Source of the DNA: Clarireedia homoeocarpa
Lineage: Eukaryota; Ascomycota; Leotiomycetes; Helotiales; Rutstroemiaceae
DNA length: 64,000 nucleotides
Assembly: GCA_001465935.1 (NCBI GenBank)
Contig: LNKV01000056.1
Coordinates: forward strand, 96,781 to 160,780
Reading direction: 5' to 3'
A program made the position numbers and the translations under genes. This document shows positions 22,049 to 34,394 of the stretch, in pieces. Below the pieces are notes generated by a model. It was given only the letters and a program-made list of their open reading frames with translations. It was not told the origin of the DNA and did no database searches. Position 1 is the stretch's first letter. The number at the start of each line of letters is the position of its first letter.

Positions 22049-24193
22049 ATGTCCAAGAAACACTACTACCCCTCCACAACAGCCAGCTCCCTCGTCCCAC
22101 TCTACCTCTCCTCCCTTTCCACAGCCAACCCATCGCTCTCCCATCTCCCCTCCCACAAAGTCATCTTTAACAACCAGCACTCCCGCTCCAACGTATCTCT
22201 CATATCCGGCGGTGGTAGCGGTCACGAGCCCGCCTGGTCGGGTTATGTCGGCGATGGCCTATTATCAGCTGCGGCGTGTGGCGATATATTTGCCAGTCCG
22301 AGCATGAAGCAGGTTCTAGCTGCAATTGCCGCGGTACCTAGCGACAAGGGGACAATTTTGCTTATCACTAATTATACTGTATGTATGAATTTCAGTCAGC
22401 GAGTGTTTGAAATGTACGGGCTGATGCATTGTAGGGAGACAAGTTGCATTTCGGTTTGGCGGCTGAGAGAGCCTTGGCTGCTGGGTTCTGCAAGAATGTT
22501 GTGGTGCTACCCGCGACGGATGATGTGTCGATAGGGAGAAGTCGGTGCGAAAAGGTTGGACGAAGAGGACTGGCTGGGAATGTGATTAGTGAGTACTTTC
22601 CTTCCTTTCGTCTAAGAAAGGTTATGACCAGATAGTATCAGGACGTATATGGCAGCATTTCTAACACATTATAGCAATGAAGATCCTAGGCGCAGCTGCT
22701 GCGAAAGGAGAGAGTTTTGAGGGATGTGTGAAGTTAGGAAGGGCAGTGAACTCCCAGTTAGTATCTATAGGATCCGCACTGGACCATTGCCATGTGCCCG
22801 GACGCCAGAACCATGATGAGATCCCAGACGATGTTTGTGTGATCGGTGCAGGAATACATAATGAACCTGTAAATATAGCCGTCGCTTGAAGTTGCATAAT
22901 GGCTGACACATACTAGGGAGCCGAGAAGCTATCGCCGTTTCCGTCAGTTGAGGATCTTATCTCAAAATTGTTGACATTGATTTGCGGTCAGGACGACCCA
23001 GAACGTGGTTTCGTCAAATTCGAGAATGGCGATGATGTTGTGTTATTATTGAACAATTATGGAGGGTTGTCTAATTTAGAGCTTGGTGCTTTGATGCAAG
23101 AGACTCTAGTTCAACTAGGTATGTGGAAGAATTTACCATTTATTGAATGAAGATGCTAAGTTCTCCCCAGAAAAAAATTGGAACATCAAGCCCGTCAAAA
23201 TTTACTCCGGACCCTTTGAGACTTCTCTAAATGGACCTGGATTCTCAATCACACTTTGCAACTTGACACCTGCAGCTAGGGAATGTAACTCCACAACTAC
23301 GGAGCTTCTAGATCTGCTGGCTGCTGAAACAAAAGCACCCGCTTGGCCAAATGTCCTAGCTAATACACTAACAAATATCACCCAAAATGATCCGCCAATG
23401 CCAGATATTGAAAGCCAAGCCAATGTCCCAGAAGATGAGGATATCAAGGGTAAGGCTCCTGATATTGCTGTTACAATGACACAATGTACTAACGTGAGCA
23501 GTTGATCCTAGACTCTTAGAGGCAGCCATACGTCGGGGCTGTGAACGGGCTATATCTGCCGAGCCTAATTTGACGAAATGGGATATGATAATGGGTGATG
23601 GAGACTGTGGAGAAGCAGTCAAAGCAGTTTGTGAGAGTAAGTCTCCCGGTCCCTTCATGCAAATTTTTCAATGTATTTGACTGACGTGCAAAGCACTCTT
23701 GAAGCGACTGGACGAGGGGATTGCGAGAAAAGGCTCGGTATTTACTGTGTTGTATTCGGTCATTGATGCTGTTGATGATATGGGTGGCACTTTGGGGGCT
23801 ATATTTGGCATTCTTCTTGCCGCTCTGGCGACAGCGTTGAAGAATGCGAAGACCAAGTCACCATCAAGCTTGGTTGACATCTTTGCTCCAGCTTTGGCAC
23901 AGGCCGTAGAGGCTTTAAAGCAGCACACTGGTGCTCGTGTTGGAGATCGAACAGTAATGGATGTCCTGCTGCCTTATGCGGAAACTTTAGAAAGCAGAAG
24001 AAGCCTGCGTAGTGCCATTGATAGTGCACAAAGGGCTGCCGAGAACACAAGAGAATTGAAGCCGAGCTTTGGGAGAGCAAGTTACGTTGGTAGTGGCGGC
24101 GAAGAGCAGAAGGTACCGGATCCCGGGGCGTGGGCTTTACTGGAGATGCTGAAAGGGATTCAAGAAGCAGCATTGAGGACGTCGAAGTTGTAG
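22049..24193 (+). CDS. DAK1: Dihydroxyacetone kinase (ATP-dependent)
   Basis: Phosphorylates dihydroxyacetone to DHAP and detoxifies DHA in glycerol metabolism; cytosolic. Seven exons (22049-22378, 22435-22588, 22675-22868, 22917-23118, 23171-23449, 23502-23636, 23694-24193) give 597 aa. The N-terminal DhaK domain shows LISGGGSGHEPAWSGYVGDG, LSAAACGDIFASPS, ATDDVSIG, and SALDHCHVPG around residues 197-204, the region of the substrate-binding His. NNYGGLSNLELGAL is also family-typical. The C-terminal DhaL (ATP-binding) domain has MIMGDGDCGEAVKA, DDMGGTLGAIFGILLAALATAL, GARVGDRTVMDVLLP and GRASYVG. Two frames in exons 2 and 3 run through short introns, so naive open frames misread it. Confidence 0.95.
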
Positions 24194-24571
24194 ATTTGTA
24201 TAATATTTAGTACTTCTGACCATCTGACTACTCCTGGCTCGAACATCCAGAAGCTCACATGCTAGTCGGAATAGAGTTGCCTGATCTAGCTGATCGATAA
24301 ATGCCTGTTTCCAAGTCTTTCAATATTTCTAGCACCTGAAATGTCCGACCGGCTACCTAAGGCGCTGTTCTCTGATATGCTGCCACAGAGCCCTTATTAT
24401 GTAGTCGAAGTTCTGTATTGCTCGAATAACTCTCCGAGGTGGTGTGGTGTTATGTTTCCCAATCCACACAACCAAGGAAACAGAGCAGTGATATTGTGTT
24501 TATTATACATCGAAGTGTGGGTGTGGGCACATGTGCTTGTCATCGTGAGTGACATTTAAGAAACTCGTAGA
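24194..24571. other. Convergent intergenic region
   Basis: Spacer between the 3' ends of DAK1 and COX16. A 72-codon open frame at 24341-24559 has no family signature and is not called. Confidence 0.4.
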
Positions 24572-24988
24572 TTATAAGACGCCATCATGTTCACCCGGCA
24601 GTCTCTTAACTCTCTTCTGCTCCCAATCATCCAAATCTTTTGCAGCAAGCCTCTGAGATACCATCGATGTTAGCAAAAGCCCTCAGCAAATACAACATAA
24701 CACGGTGATTGATGCACGTACATAATATTCTTCCTTCATGTCCACCCGTCTGCCAGCCTTACCAATACCCAATTCTTCTTCTTTGCTCAGTCTCCGCACA
24801 CGTCTATCATGCTTCTCATATCGGATTGCGGTGGCAGGTGTTAGGAAGAAAGACCCTGCAACCATAGTCGCAATGAATGGTAGGCCAAATAGAAGAAATG
24901 GATGTCGTGTAAGGGCACTTCGATATCTTGCAGCAATCGTATTTGATTCTGCTGAAGCTCGAAATTTCTTGCTTGAGAATACCGCCAT
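24572..24988 (-). CDS. COX16: Cytochrome c oxidase assembly factor Cox16
   Basis: Small mitochondrial inner-membrane protein needed for cytochrome c oxidase assembly. Two exons (24988-24722 and 24652-24572) give 115 aa. After a short basic N-terminus there is one membrane span, PFLLFGLPFIATMVAGSFFLTP. The matrix/IMS conserved block IRYEKHDRRVRRLSKEEELG follows, then KKEE-type YY at the splice site. Exon 2 supplies RLAAKDLDDWEQKRVKRLPGE, which matches the family C-terminus closely and confirms the 69-nt intron. Without the intron the frame reads into a short false tail. It is divergent from the ATR kinase gene with only about 300 bases between start codons. Confidence 0.93.
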
Positions 24989-25290
24989 GGTTGTGGGACA
25001 GTAAAAAGTGATGAGGAGTACGGGTTTATATTGGTATGGTTCCTACGTGATATTCTTCAATCATAAATGGGCTTGTATATAGGCAAGACTTGAATGAGAT
25101 GATCAAAAATATGACCCGATGTTTTTTCCATTTCCGCGCCCACCATTTTGTTTAATCAAGCTTATCAGTCACGTGTGCTCGTGGCATATCGCGATAGAAC
25201 TTTTGGACGCGTCCACCTCATCGACGACTTGTTGATGTTCTCCAAGATCCACTCAATCAAATCCGACTGTTTTTTTGATGGGTTCCGACG
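24989..25290. promoter_or_regulatory. Compact bidirectional promoter COX16/ATR
   Basis: 302 bases between divergent start codons. No further feature is recognised. Both promoters and leaders must fit here. Confidence 0.5.
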
Positions 25291-28200
25291 ATGGCGCCCC
25301 AGAACCAGCCGCCTGGTACTCCAGGACCTCGGATCCCTCCATCGACAATGGCGGCACAATTAATCAACAATTTGTCTACCAAGAGGCCCTCTCGTCAAAT
25401 CGAGCATGATGAATTGCAATCACTAATGAATGATGTGTCTATGCAAGAAAACGATCTTTCGAGTTTCACAGATGAAAGAGATATTGTTAGACATAAACAC
25501 AAATTAGTGTATGTGATCACCAGAGTCGTTTGGGAGAGACTCGAGAAAAAGGATATCTTCACTGATTTCACGACTTTAATCGACCAGGCCTGCGAAGCGT
25601 TGGATGTCTTCATCTCGACAATCGAAAATGTTCCAGATGTACTCGATTTCTCATCACCCAATGATTTGAGTCTTACTGCTCGTGGGCCTGAACCGTTATG
25701 GTTATGGCTTTTCCCACGGATTTTATCCTTCCTCGGCCGTCGAGCCTACGATAAACTCACGGAAAAGATCACTGCGTTTTTCTCCACTGCCTTCGAGGCT
25801 GTCGCCAAGTCGCCCAGACTCTGGAAGCTTACCTCAAGCTTCTTCCGGTACCTCATGGACAGTGTATCAAGTTAGTCCCAATTGTCTTCATTTATCAGAT
25901 AAATGCTCAACTGTTCTTAGCTATTCTGAGCCATCTTCATAGCAGCAACTTGGCTTCGCATGGCCAGGAAATCAACTTTGTGCTGCCATCGGACCATTTT
26001 GATCTTTCGACATACTGCGATAGCCTAAAGGGAAGTCTCGAGCAATCCTCCCCTTGCAACTACATATTACGCGACGTAACGGATGCTCTTCGTCATGCTA
26101 CGTATATTCTGTCCATTTTGGTAAATATCTCGAATCAAGCTGCCTCGACACAAGATGCAAGTCTGGCTTTTCAGAATCACCTGGCTTGGTTACTTGATTC
26201 CTTTTATTCCTTACATGAGTTGCAGAAGATATGGTCCATCCACGATAACTCTCAGTCAGTTGGCATTGCTCCTAGCACGGCTCTTTACTATGCTACACAG
26301 TCACTTTTCGTCTCAATTCGGACTACCATACCAGAGCCTTTGGTTCGTAAAGGCTACATGTATTTGGCCATCATTGGAGCATATATTCTTGACGATCCGT
26401 CAGGACTGGCTGATAAAGAAGTGAACCTGACATTCTGCCAAATGCTGTTGCAGTTAGCATTAATCTGTCGTAGGCACAATGCAGTTGGTCAAGTCACCAA
26501 TCTCCATCTATCACCCAAGCTTCAGGTCATGTTGGGAAGCGAGGACACACTTGCAATCGTTGGAAATGATTTCAAGGTATGTACAGTTCGGAGTTGCTTT
26601 TGTCCTTGGCTTATTTCATAAAGAACGCAGCTGCGGCTTTGAAATGGGCTTGTGACCCAGCAACAACCGGAAAATTTGCACCAAATCGGTACCACCTGAA
26701 CTTCGAAGAGGCATCACTCAATTTTGACTTTGAGCGATTAATGGTAGCCAACAATCCTCCTGGGACTGATCACACAGTATCCCCGCGAGCGAGCAAACGT
26801 CGCAAGATCAGCACCGACAGCGTCCTCGAGGAAATTACTAGAAAGTTATGTTCGCTTCTGGGTGCTCAAGAAGCGACAAATCTAGGTGATCTCAGTCAGC
26901 AAGCAGTGTAGGTTTTTAAGGTCGCATATGATTTCTTATACTGATTCGCGTTACCAGGACATGCTTTGCAAGCCTAGATGAATCTGGCCCATCTCAAGCC
27001 ATCAAGTACCTTTCTATGATACCCTGTGCAGCTTATGGATCGCTAGTGGTGACTCAAGATACAGCTGGCAACATCACGCACTCTCGCTGTTTCTTATGCG
27101 AAAAGCTACCTCCTCCAGAAGCAACAACAGTGCACGATGTTCGATGCCAATCGACTAGCCAAGAAGCAATATCTATCTTAACGACCTTAGTAAAATCACC
27201 TGTTTTCCATGACTCCAAGAGGTCTAGGGTGCTCGCCATGGTGGCATTGAGAACGTTTGCCACACATTTCACAGATAAAGAGTTCCTTGATTTAGAAGTA
27301 TCTTCGCTAGGCCAATGGTGTCTCCAGTCCTTACAAAGCTCTGTTCGCGAATTGCGTATCGCAGCTGGGTAAGATATTGTTTATTCTATAAACTTCAGCA
27401 TACTAACATAATTTAGTCGCGCATTGCCGCAATTCCTCCAAGGTTCTAAAGTACCGCAAGGTTTACTTCAAAAGAACAGAACGAATGTCTTGATTATATT
27501 ACGTGATCTGTGTGAGAAGCCCGCATTATATTTACAAGAAACGTGTGTTCTCGCCTGGGGACAACTTGGAAGGTATTTTTGCATCTTGATAGCTTGTTAG
27601 GTAGATTCTAACAGCTTCAGATTATTAGAAGATGGCGAGCTCAACATCGTGCTGCTAAAACTAGTCGAGTATCTGGGTCACTCCAATCCTATCGTCTCTA
27701 ATGCAGCCTACAATGAGGTAAGCGATACTTTCGGAGCATGCAGAAAGCAGAATGATAACGATTGACAATACTTCACAGATACTTAAGCTAGCTAAGACCC
27801 ATGGCACCTTTGATAAGCCCGTGGAAAGAATGTTTACTCCTTTTTGGGAGAGTGTTGCCATTGCAGCAGTAAAGGACTTACTAGTACGACCTCAGACTGC
27901 ACAGTTGATGGCCGACCTGCTCGAGATGACTGTTCCCGAGTTTCTTATCCTTACTCAAGCCTATACCTTACCATGGCTTGTACTATGGGGCGAAGTGAAG
28001 GTCATTAAAAAGATTGCTCAAGCTCGCAACGAAGATGCTGGTCGTGTTTGCATTGACGATACCAATGTTTTCCGCATCATGGCATTACTTCTTGTTCAGG
28101 ATGTGCAGGATATCGAGTCCCACACAATGTCCAAACTTAAATGCATCTCCCCAGAATTTGATAAGCAGGGACTGGACTTCGCTCATCTTCTTAAAATTGG

Positions 28201-31200
28201 ACCCCCAAACACCTTTCTGCAACTGCTAATAGTGGCTGGTGATGCAGATGAAAGCAAAAAGCCAAGGGTATGTACTATATATGTGGAATGTTACTAGGAG
28301 CTTACTTTACGCAGATATATCATGCTTTGCAATTCCTGGTTGAGGGAGTTCAAAGTTCAGAAAATACTCGAAAAGGCAAAACTCCCATGGCTGCATTCAT
28401 GGAGCAGCATAATCTTGGCCTTATTACCCGGATATCTGAGGTAGTCAACGACTCTAGAGATGAGCAAAACACTTATGAAAAGAAGCGACATGTGAGAGCA
28501 ATTGAGGAGATGATTAAAATCGCCAAAACATACACTAGGTCTGCTAGACCACAGGTTAGTTCAGTCAGCATCTATCGAGTGACTTAATGTCGACTAATTG
28601 CCCATAGATCTGCGCTTGCCTACAATCAGCTTTGGCACAAAAGCCGTTGCAAGCATCCGCATTCTCGGCCTGGGCAGCTATGCTCCGCTGTCTAGATGAT
28701 GAGGATGTCGAGATCATGCTTGAGAGCACCTTCTCGACTATTATACAGTGTTGGGATTCATTTGATGAACAGACAAAGAATGCTGCCGAGGGGATATTAA
28801 ACTATCTTGTGATTGAACGAGGTCGTCCTATCCGAAATAAAATCGTTGATTTACCATCACTATCTCAGTTTCCCCAGCTTACTAAAGTTGAGAGCAAGCT
28901 CAAAAAGTTCCGCACGCCAACCGATGTTAGCAATACCTTTCAGATTTTCAGTCGTCGCATACGGCATGAGAGTGCCGGTGTTGTTGCCCAAGCTTTATCC
29001 GAGCTGAAGATATTCTTGCAGTCGCACCAGTCGTATCTCCAGGCATCAGCAGTGAGTGAGCAGCCTGATGTGGTCGTTGGGCGACTTGTCCGCTCGATCC
29101 TAGATGCCTGTGTGAAGTTCAATGAATCCCATCATGATGTTGCAGATTTAGCGGGTGCATGTATTGGCTTGATAGGTTGCCTCGACCCGAACAGAGTCGA
29201 AGCCGTTCGAGAACAGCGTGAAATGGTTGTTGTCGCAAATTTTGAGGATACAGATGAAACCACTGACTTTATCCTTTTTATTCTGGAGGAGGTTATCGTG
29301 AATGCGTTCTTGTCAGCCACAGATACAAATCTCCAGGGATTCCTCTCGTATGTTATGCAGGAACTCCTAGAGAAGGGCGACTTTAAACGAATCCTAAGCA
29401 TCAATAAACGAACGTCGACTGATCCACTTTATCAAAAATGGATGTCGCTTCCAGAAAACGTGCAAGCTACACTTACGCCCTTTCTTACGTCAAAGTTTTC
29501 GGTTACAGAGATGAAAGTGACACCAACTCGATATCCAATATTTCGACCCGACAGCGCTGCAGCCGATCGTAGTAATAAATACAACAATTGGCTTAAGGCC
29601 TTCGTCCTTGATCTCTTACAAAGACCAAAAAACTTCAATGCAGAACTAATTTTTGCCCCCTTACGCCGGGCCGTTCGGATCAAGGACCTCTCTGTGGCTA
29701 GCTTTCTGTTGCCATATCTGGTTCTCCACGTGGTTATCAAAGGGGAGGAAGCTGAGGGGTCAATGATTGCAGCAGAACTGCTTGGAATATTGAGCTACAA
29801 CCTCCATAACCAATCTCGTATTAAATATGAGGAGCTCAGATTATGTAGCGAGGTAAGTCCTTTAGTTACTGATCCATGGAAATTCACTACTAATCTATTT
29901 AACAGGCTGTTTTCAGAGTACTTGATTATCTTTCTCGGTGGATACAGGCGAAGCAACTTGCCTCCAGCAAGCTACGTAGCCAAGGTCAGAATGAGACTGA
30001 AAGTCAGATTCGAAAAGTAAGCTTGCTTCTGGAGAGCATTCCTGCAAAGATCGTATCAAATCGAGCTATTCAGTGTAAATCTTATGCTCGTGCACTCTTT
30101 TATTGGGAACAACACATTCGGCACGCTAGGGAGAAAGAAACGAATGAGTTACAAGAAACACGGGATATGGAACGTCTGCAAGAGATCTATACCCAAATAG
30201 ATGAACCAGATGGCATTGAAGGAATCTCTGCGCATCTTCACGTTTTGGACATTGACCAGATAATTTTAGGCCATCGCAAGGCAGGACGCTGGACAGCAGC
30301 TCAGAGCTGGTACGAAATAAAGCTTGCTGACGACCCTGGGAATGTGGATGTGCAGCTTAACCTACTCACTTGCTTGAAAGCATCTGGGCAGCACGGCAAG
30401 TATTAAGCCCTTTCGAAGATGCATTTACTAACATTACTTTTAGATGTACTACTCAACTACGTTGAAGGAATGCATAGCGACATAAATACGATGAGAGACC
30501 TCCTTCCTTTCGCAACAGAGGCATCATGGGCAACAGAAAGATGGAATTCACTGAAGAAGTATACGGCAATGGCTACGAGCGAGGTGGGCGAAGATTTCAA
30601 CGTTAGCGTTGGCAAGGCGCTGTTGGCTTTGCAACAGGACCCCGTAGAATTCACGTCTTCTGTGCGTGGATTACGTCGACAAATCGCGTGTTCGCTTTCC
30701 AGATCCACTACCTCATCAATTGGATCTTTCCATGACTCTATGCTAAAGTTCCATGTTCTCACGGAACTCGAGATGATAGCAGGAACTGACAGTGATGAAG
30801 AGATCCCTCGTCATCAACTCATTGAATCACTCGACCGTCGACTTGAGACGATTGGAGCGTATCTTAATGATAAGCAGTACTTGCTGGGAATCAGAAGAGC
30901 TGCAATGCAACTATCAAGGTTCGTTCTAATGCACCAGCAGCACCTATTCCAGCCCTTACTAACTTATTCAGTCTCCGATTTGACAAACAAAATATTGCTT
31001 CCTCGTGGTTAACCAGTGCACGTCTTGCCCGAAAGGGAAATGCTATACATCAATCTTTCAACGCCGTGCTTCATGCTTCAAAGCTAGGAGATGATTCAGC
31101 AAAGATAGAACATGCTCGACTTTTGTGGAAAGAAGATCAACATCGGAAAGCAATTCAGAGCTTACAGGGTGCCATTGATAGCAATGCATTCATATCTCAC

Positions 31201-33252
31201 AATGAGATGATCAAAGCGAATGTCACAGTAACTGACGGTTCACATCAGGATCAGGAGAAGCAGCAAAATTTGCTTGAGGCAAGAGCACATCTTTTACTTG
31301 CGAAGTGGCTTGATATTGCCGGCCAAACAAACTCCACTGCATTACGAGCACAGTATCAACATGCTGTAAGGACACATAGTGGATGGGAAAAAACTCACTA
31401 CTATCTCGGACGTCATTACAATAATTTGCTTGAATCGCAGAAGAACCTTCCACCAGATCGCCAAGATGAGACTTACCTTTCTGGAGAGATGGCTACACTA
31501 GTGATCTCAAACTACCTTCGTTCGTTGACTCATGGTACCAAATACGTTTATCAGACTCTACCTCGTATACTTACACTGTGGTTGGATCTTGGCAGCCAAG
31601 TCAATCAGAAGCTTGACCCAAAGTATGGTAACTCGCAAGACTTTGTGAGCAGAGTCACAAAGGTACGGAAGGGCCACCTTGATGCGCTCCATACACGGTT
31701 CAAGAAGTATATACCAAAGATGCCTGCGTACATCTTCTACACAGCGTTACCACAAATTGTCTCTCGTATCACCCATCCAAACAAGGAAGTCAATACATAT
31801 CTGCAGAGTATCATTCTAAAGGTGGTCTCGGCACATCCGCAACAGTCTCTTTGGAGTTTGTTGACTATAAGTACCTCTACGCAGAAAGACAGACGAATGA
31901 AGGGAGGCGAGGTGCTGTCGAGACTCAATAGTGATGCTCCAAAAGTAGCTAGATCGGGTTCTCTGGATATGAAAGCATTGATCAGAAATGGTCAAAGTCT
32001 CACTGCTGAAATCCTCAAGGTCTGCGAAGCTGGAGACTTTCCAGGGCAAAAGACGTATCGTGCTAGCATAACAAAAGACTTGCAGTTTCAGCACAAGCAT
32101 ACGCCGAGCCTGCTAGCAGTCCCAATTGAGGCTGCTCTGACTGCAACATTACCGACTCTTACCGACAAAGTAGCAACCCATAAGGCCTTCTCCCGGGACG
32201 TCATCACGATAAACGGATTTGAGGATGAAGTCCTAGTTTTGAACTCCTTGGCAAAGCCTCGTAGGTTGACAGCCCTTGGTTCCAATGGCCAACTCTACGG
32301 TCTTTTGTGCAAGCCCAAAGATGACTTGAGGAAAGATCAACGTCTGATGGAGTTCAATGGTATGATTAATCGATCGTTAAAACGCGACGCAGAATCGAGT
32401 CGACGCCAGTTATATATCAGAACATATGCCGTCACCCCTCTAAACGAAGAATGTGGTATCATCGAATGGGTTGATGGTCTTAAGACTTTCAGAGACATCT
32501 TATTAAACTTATATAAACCCAGAGGAATCCACATCAATTACTCTGAAATCGCCGCCTACTGCGAAGAAGCCATTAAAAATGATACCAAACTCCCCATCTT
32601 CACCGAAAAAGTCCTCGGCATGTTCCCCCCCGTCTTCCACCACTGGTTCGTCCAACAATTCCCTGAACCCTCCGCCTGGTTTACCGCCCGCCTCCGCTAC
32701 ACCCGCTCCTGCGCCGTCATGTCCATGGTTGGCACGATCCTCGGCCTGGGCGACCGCCACACGGAAAACATCCTCTTCGAAGAAGGCAACGGCGGCACCT
32801 TCCACGTTGACTTCAACTGCCTCTTCGACAAGGGTCTCACGTTTGCAAAACCCGAACGCGTGCCCTTCCGCCTGACTCACAACATGATCGATGCCATGGG
32901 CATGTACGGCTACGAAGGCCCGTTTCGCAAATCCGCGGAGCTGACGCTGAAGCTGCTAAGGCAGCATGAGGAGACGCTAATGACGATTCTGGAGGCGTTT
33001 GTTTATGATCCTACGCTGGATTTGATGAAGAAGTCGGAGAAGGATAAGAAGAGACGGCCGGAGGGGTATGCCGCGGACGGGACGCAGAGCGCGCAGAGCG
33101 TGCTGGATGCGATTGGGCGGAAGGTTAGGGGCTTGCTTGTGGGGGAGAGTGTGCCGCTTAGTGTGGAAGGGCATGTGGATGAGCTGATTAAGCAGGCAAC
33201 GGAGCCGAAAAATCTGGCAGCTATGTATATTGGGTGGTGCTCTTTCTTCTAG
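25291..33252 (+). CDS. MEC1: ATR/Mec1-family checkpoint kinase (PIKK)
   Basis: DNA-damage and replication-stress checkpoint Ser/Thr kinase of the ATR class (Aspergillus UvsB). I resolve 12 exons giving 2467 aa, right for the family: 25291-25870, 25921-26576, 26624-26907, 26958-27368, 27417-27572, 27621-27717, 27779-28267, 28315-28554, 28608-29852, 29906-30395, 30444-30918, 30972-33252. The first two thirds are helical repeats, followed by the FAT region (SSWLTSARLARKGNA). The kinase domain has a catalytic loop GLGDRHTENIL (Asp2302, Asn2307) and the metal Asp in HVDFNCLFDKG (Asp2321). FRLTHNMIDAMG is the ATR/Mec1-type activation segment, which separates it from Tel1/ATM. The FATC ends NLAAMYIGWCSFF. 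The tenth intron appears to use a GC donor (G/GCAAGT). Confidence 0.94.
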
Positions 33253-34394
33253 GTCGTGGTGTGGGAGAGGATGCGGTGGGGAGGCAGAGTGGAGAGTGGG
33301 CGGAATAGTGGTGCGGTGCATTGTGGTGGGGGTAGTACTAATGGATAAGTTGATGTTAAAAATTGAACGAAAACTCGATGATTTAATGTAAAAATTGGCT
33401 CTTGGGTAACGAATTGATGGTATATCAATACGAAGGTACACTTCCCACATAGCATGGCAATTCCTTCTCGCCCTCTTCATACATAAATCGATCGATACAC
33501 AGACGCCATCTTCATTCACTTCATCGCATTCATTTATAAGCATAATAAAACCCAGAACTGATATGGTTGGTATCTTTACTTGTTCATTTCTTCATTCAAT
33601 GATTCGTAACGTATAGGTATCGATGAGGTGAGGTGAGGGTTCCCTTTCCGGCCCTTATCCCTCTCCCTGTCCCTCTCCCTCTCCACGAGCATATAATCCC
33701 TCTAAATCCCATATCCTATGCCATCCCATGTCGTCCAATCCCATCCCATCCGATCCGATCCCCAACCTGCCCATGTCCTGTTCCCTTTCCCAACCCGATT
33801 GCCCAAGTTCCAGTCCGGAGTTGCAGTGTAGGATATATTCCATACTGGGAAGAAAAAGAAGGAGAAGAAAAAAAAAAAAAAATACAAAAGAAATAGTGAT
33901 GAAGATCTGTCCGCTTGTCCGTCCCTTGTTTCGTGGTATACCATTCATTCTGTTTGAGGTGATGGGTGATTTCTTTCTTCCTAATTCATTTTCATTTTTC
34001 ATTTTTCATGCTCATTTTCATTCATTGATCAATCTTTTTGTGGATAGACTGGTGAACTGCGATGATGACGGACTTGGTGATGTGCGAATGACAACATCCT
34101 AAAAGGAAGACGGGCGGAGGAGTATATTCTGCCTCTTCTTTCCTGTTCTTCCCAAAGTACCGTCACCATCATCACCAAAAATGAATGCCCCCCCCATCCT
34201 CAAACCCATCATCGGAGACTCCAACGTCGAGGAGGAAAACTATAATCTCCATCCCAACTACCAAATTCCTGCGCCGGTACCACCGACATATCTTTCCCCC
34301 AAACACCAAACGCGGCATCAGAACCAACACCAACACCTAGACTTGGTCTTCTCGAGTCCAGAAAATTGATAGATCGGCTTCTAGATCCATGTAT
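33253..34394. other. Convergent intergenic region
   Basis: About 1.1 kb between the 3' ends of the ATR gene and the next minus-strand gene. It holds CCCTCT and ATCCC/GATCC simple repeats (33655-33765) and a poly-A run near 33869-33881. A 62-codon plus-strand frame at 34181-34369 has no recognisable similarity and is not called. Confidence 0.45.

Noticed and set aside
24341..24559. 72-codon plus-strand frame between DAK1 and COX16
   Set aside because: No domain, and it lies in the convergent 3' region of two well-defined genes.
34181..34369. 62-codon frame preceded by a fair start context
   Set aside because: His/Pro/Asn-rich, isolated and without similarity that I can recognise; too short to support.
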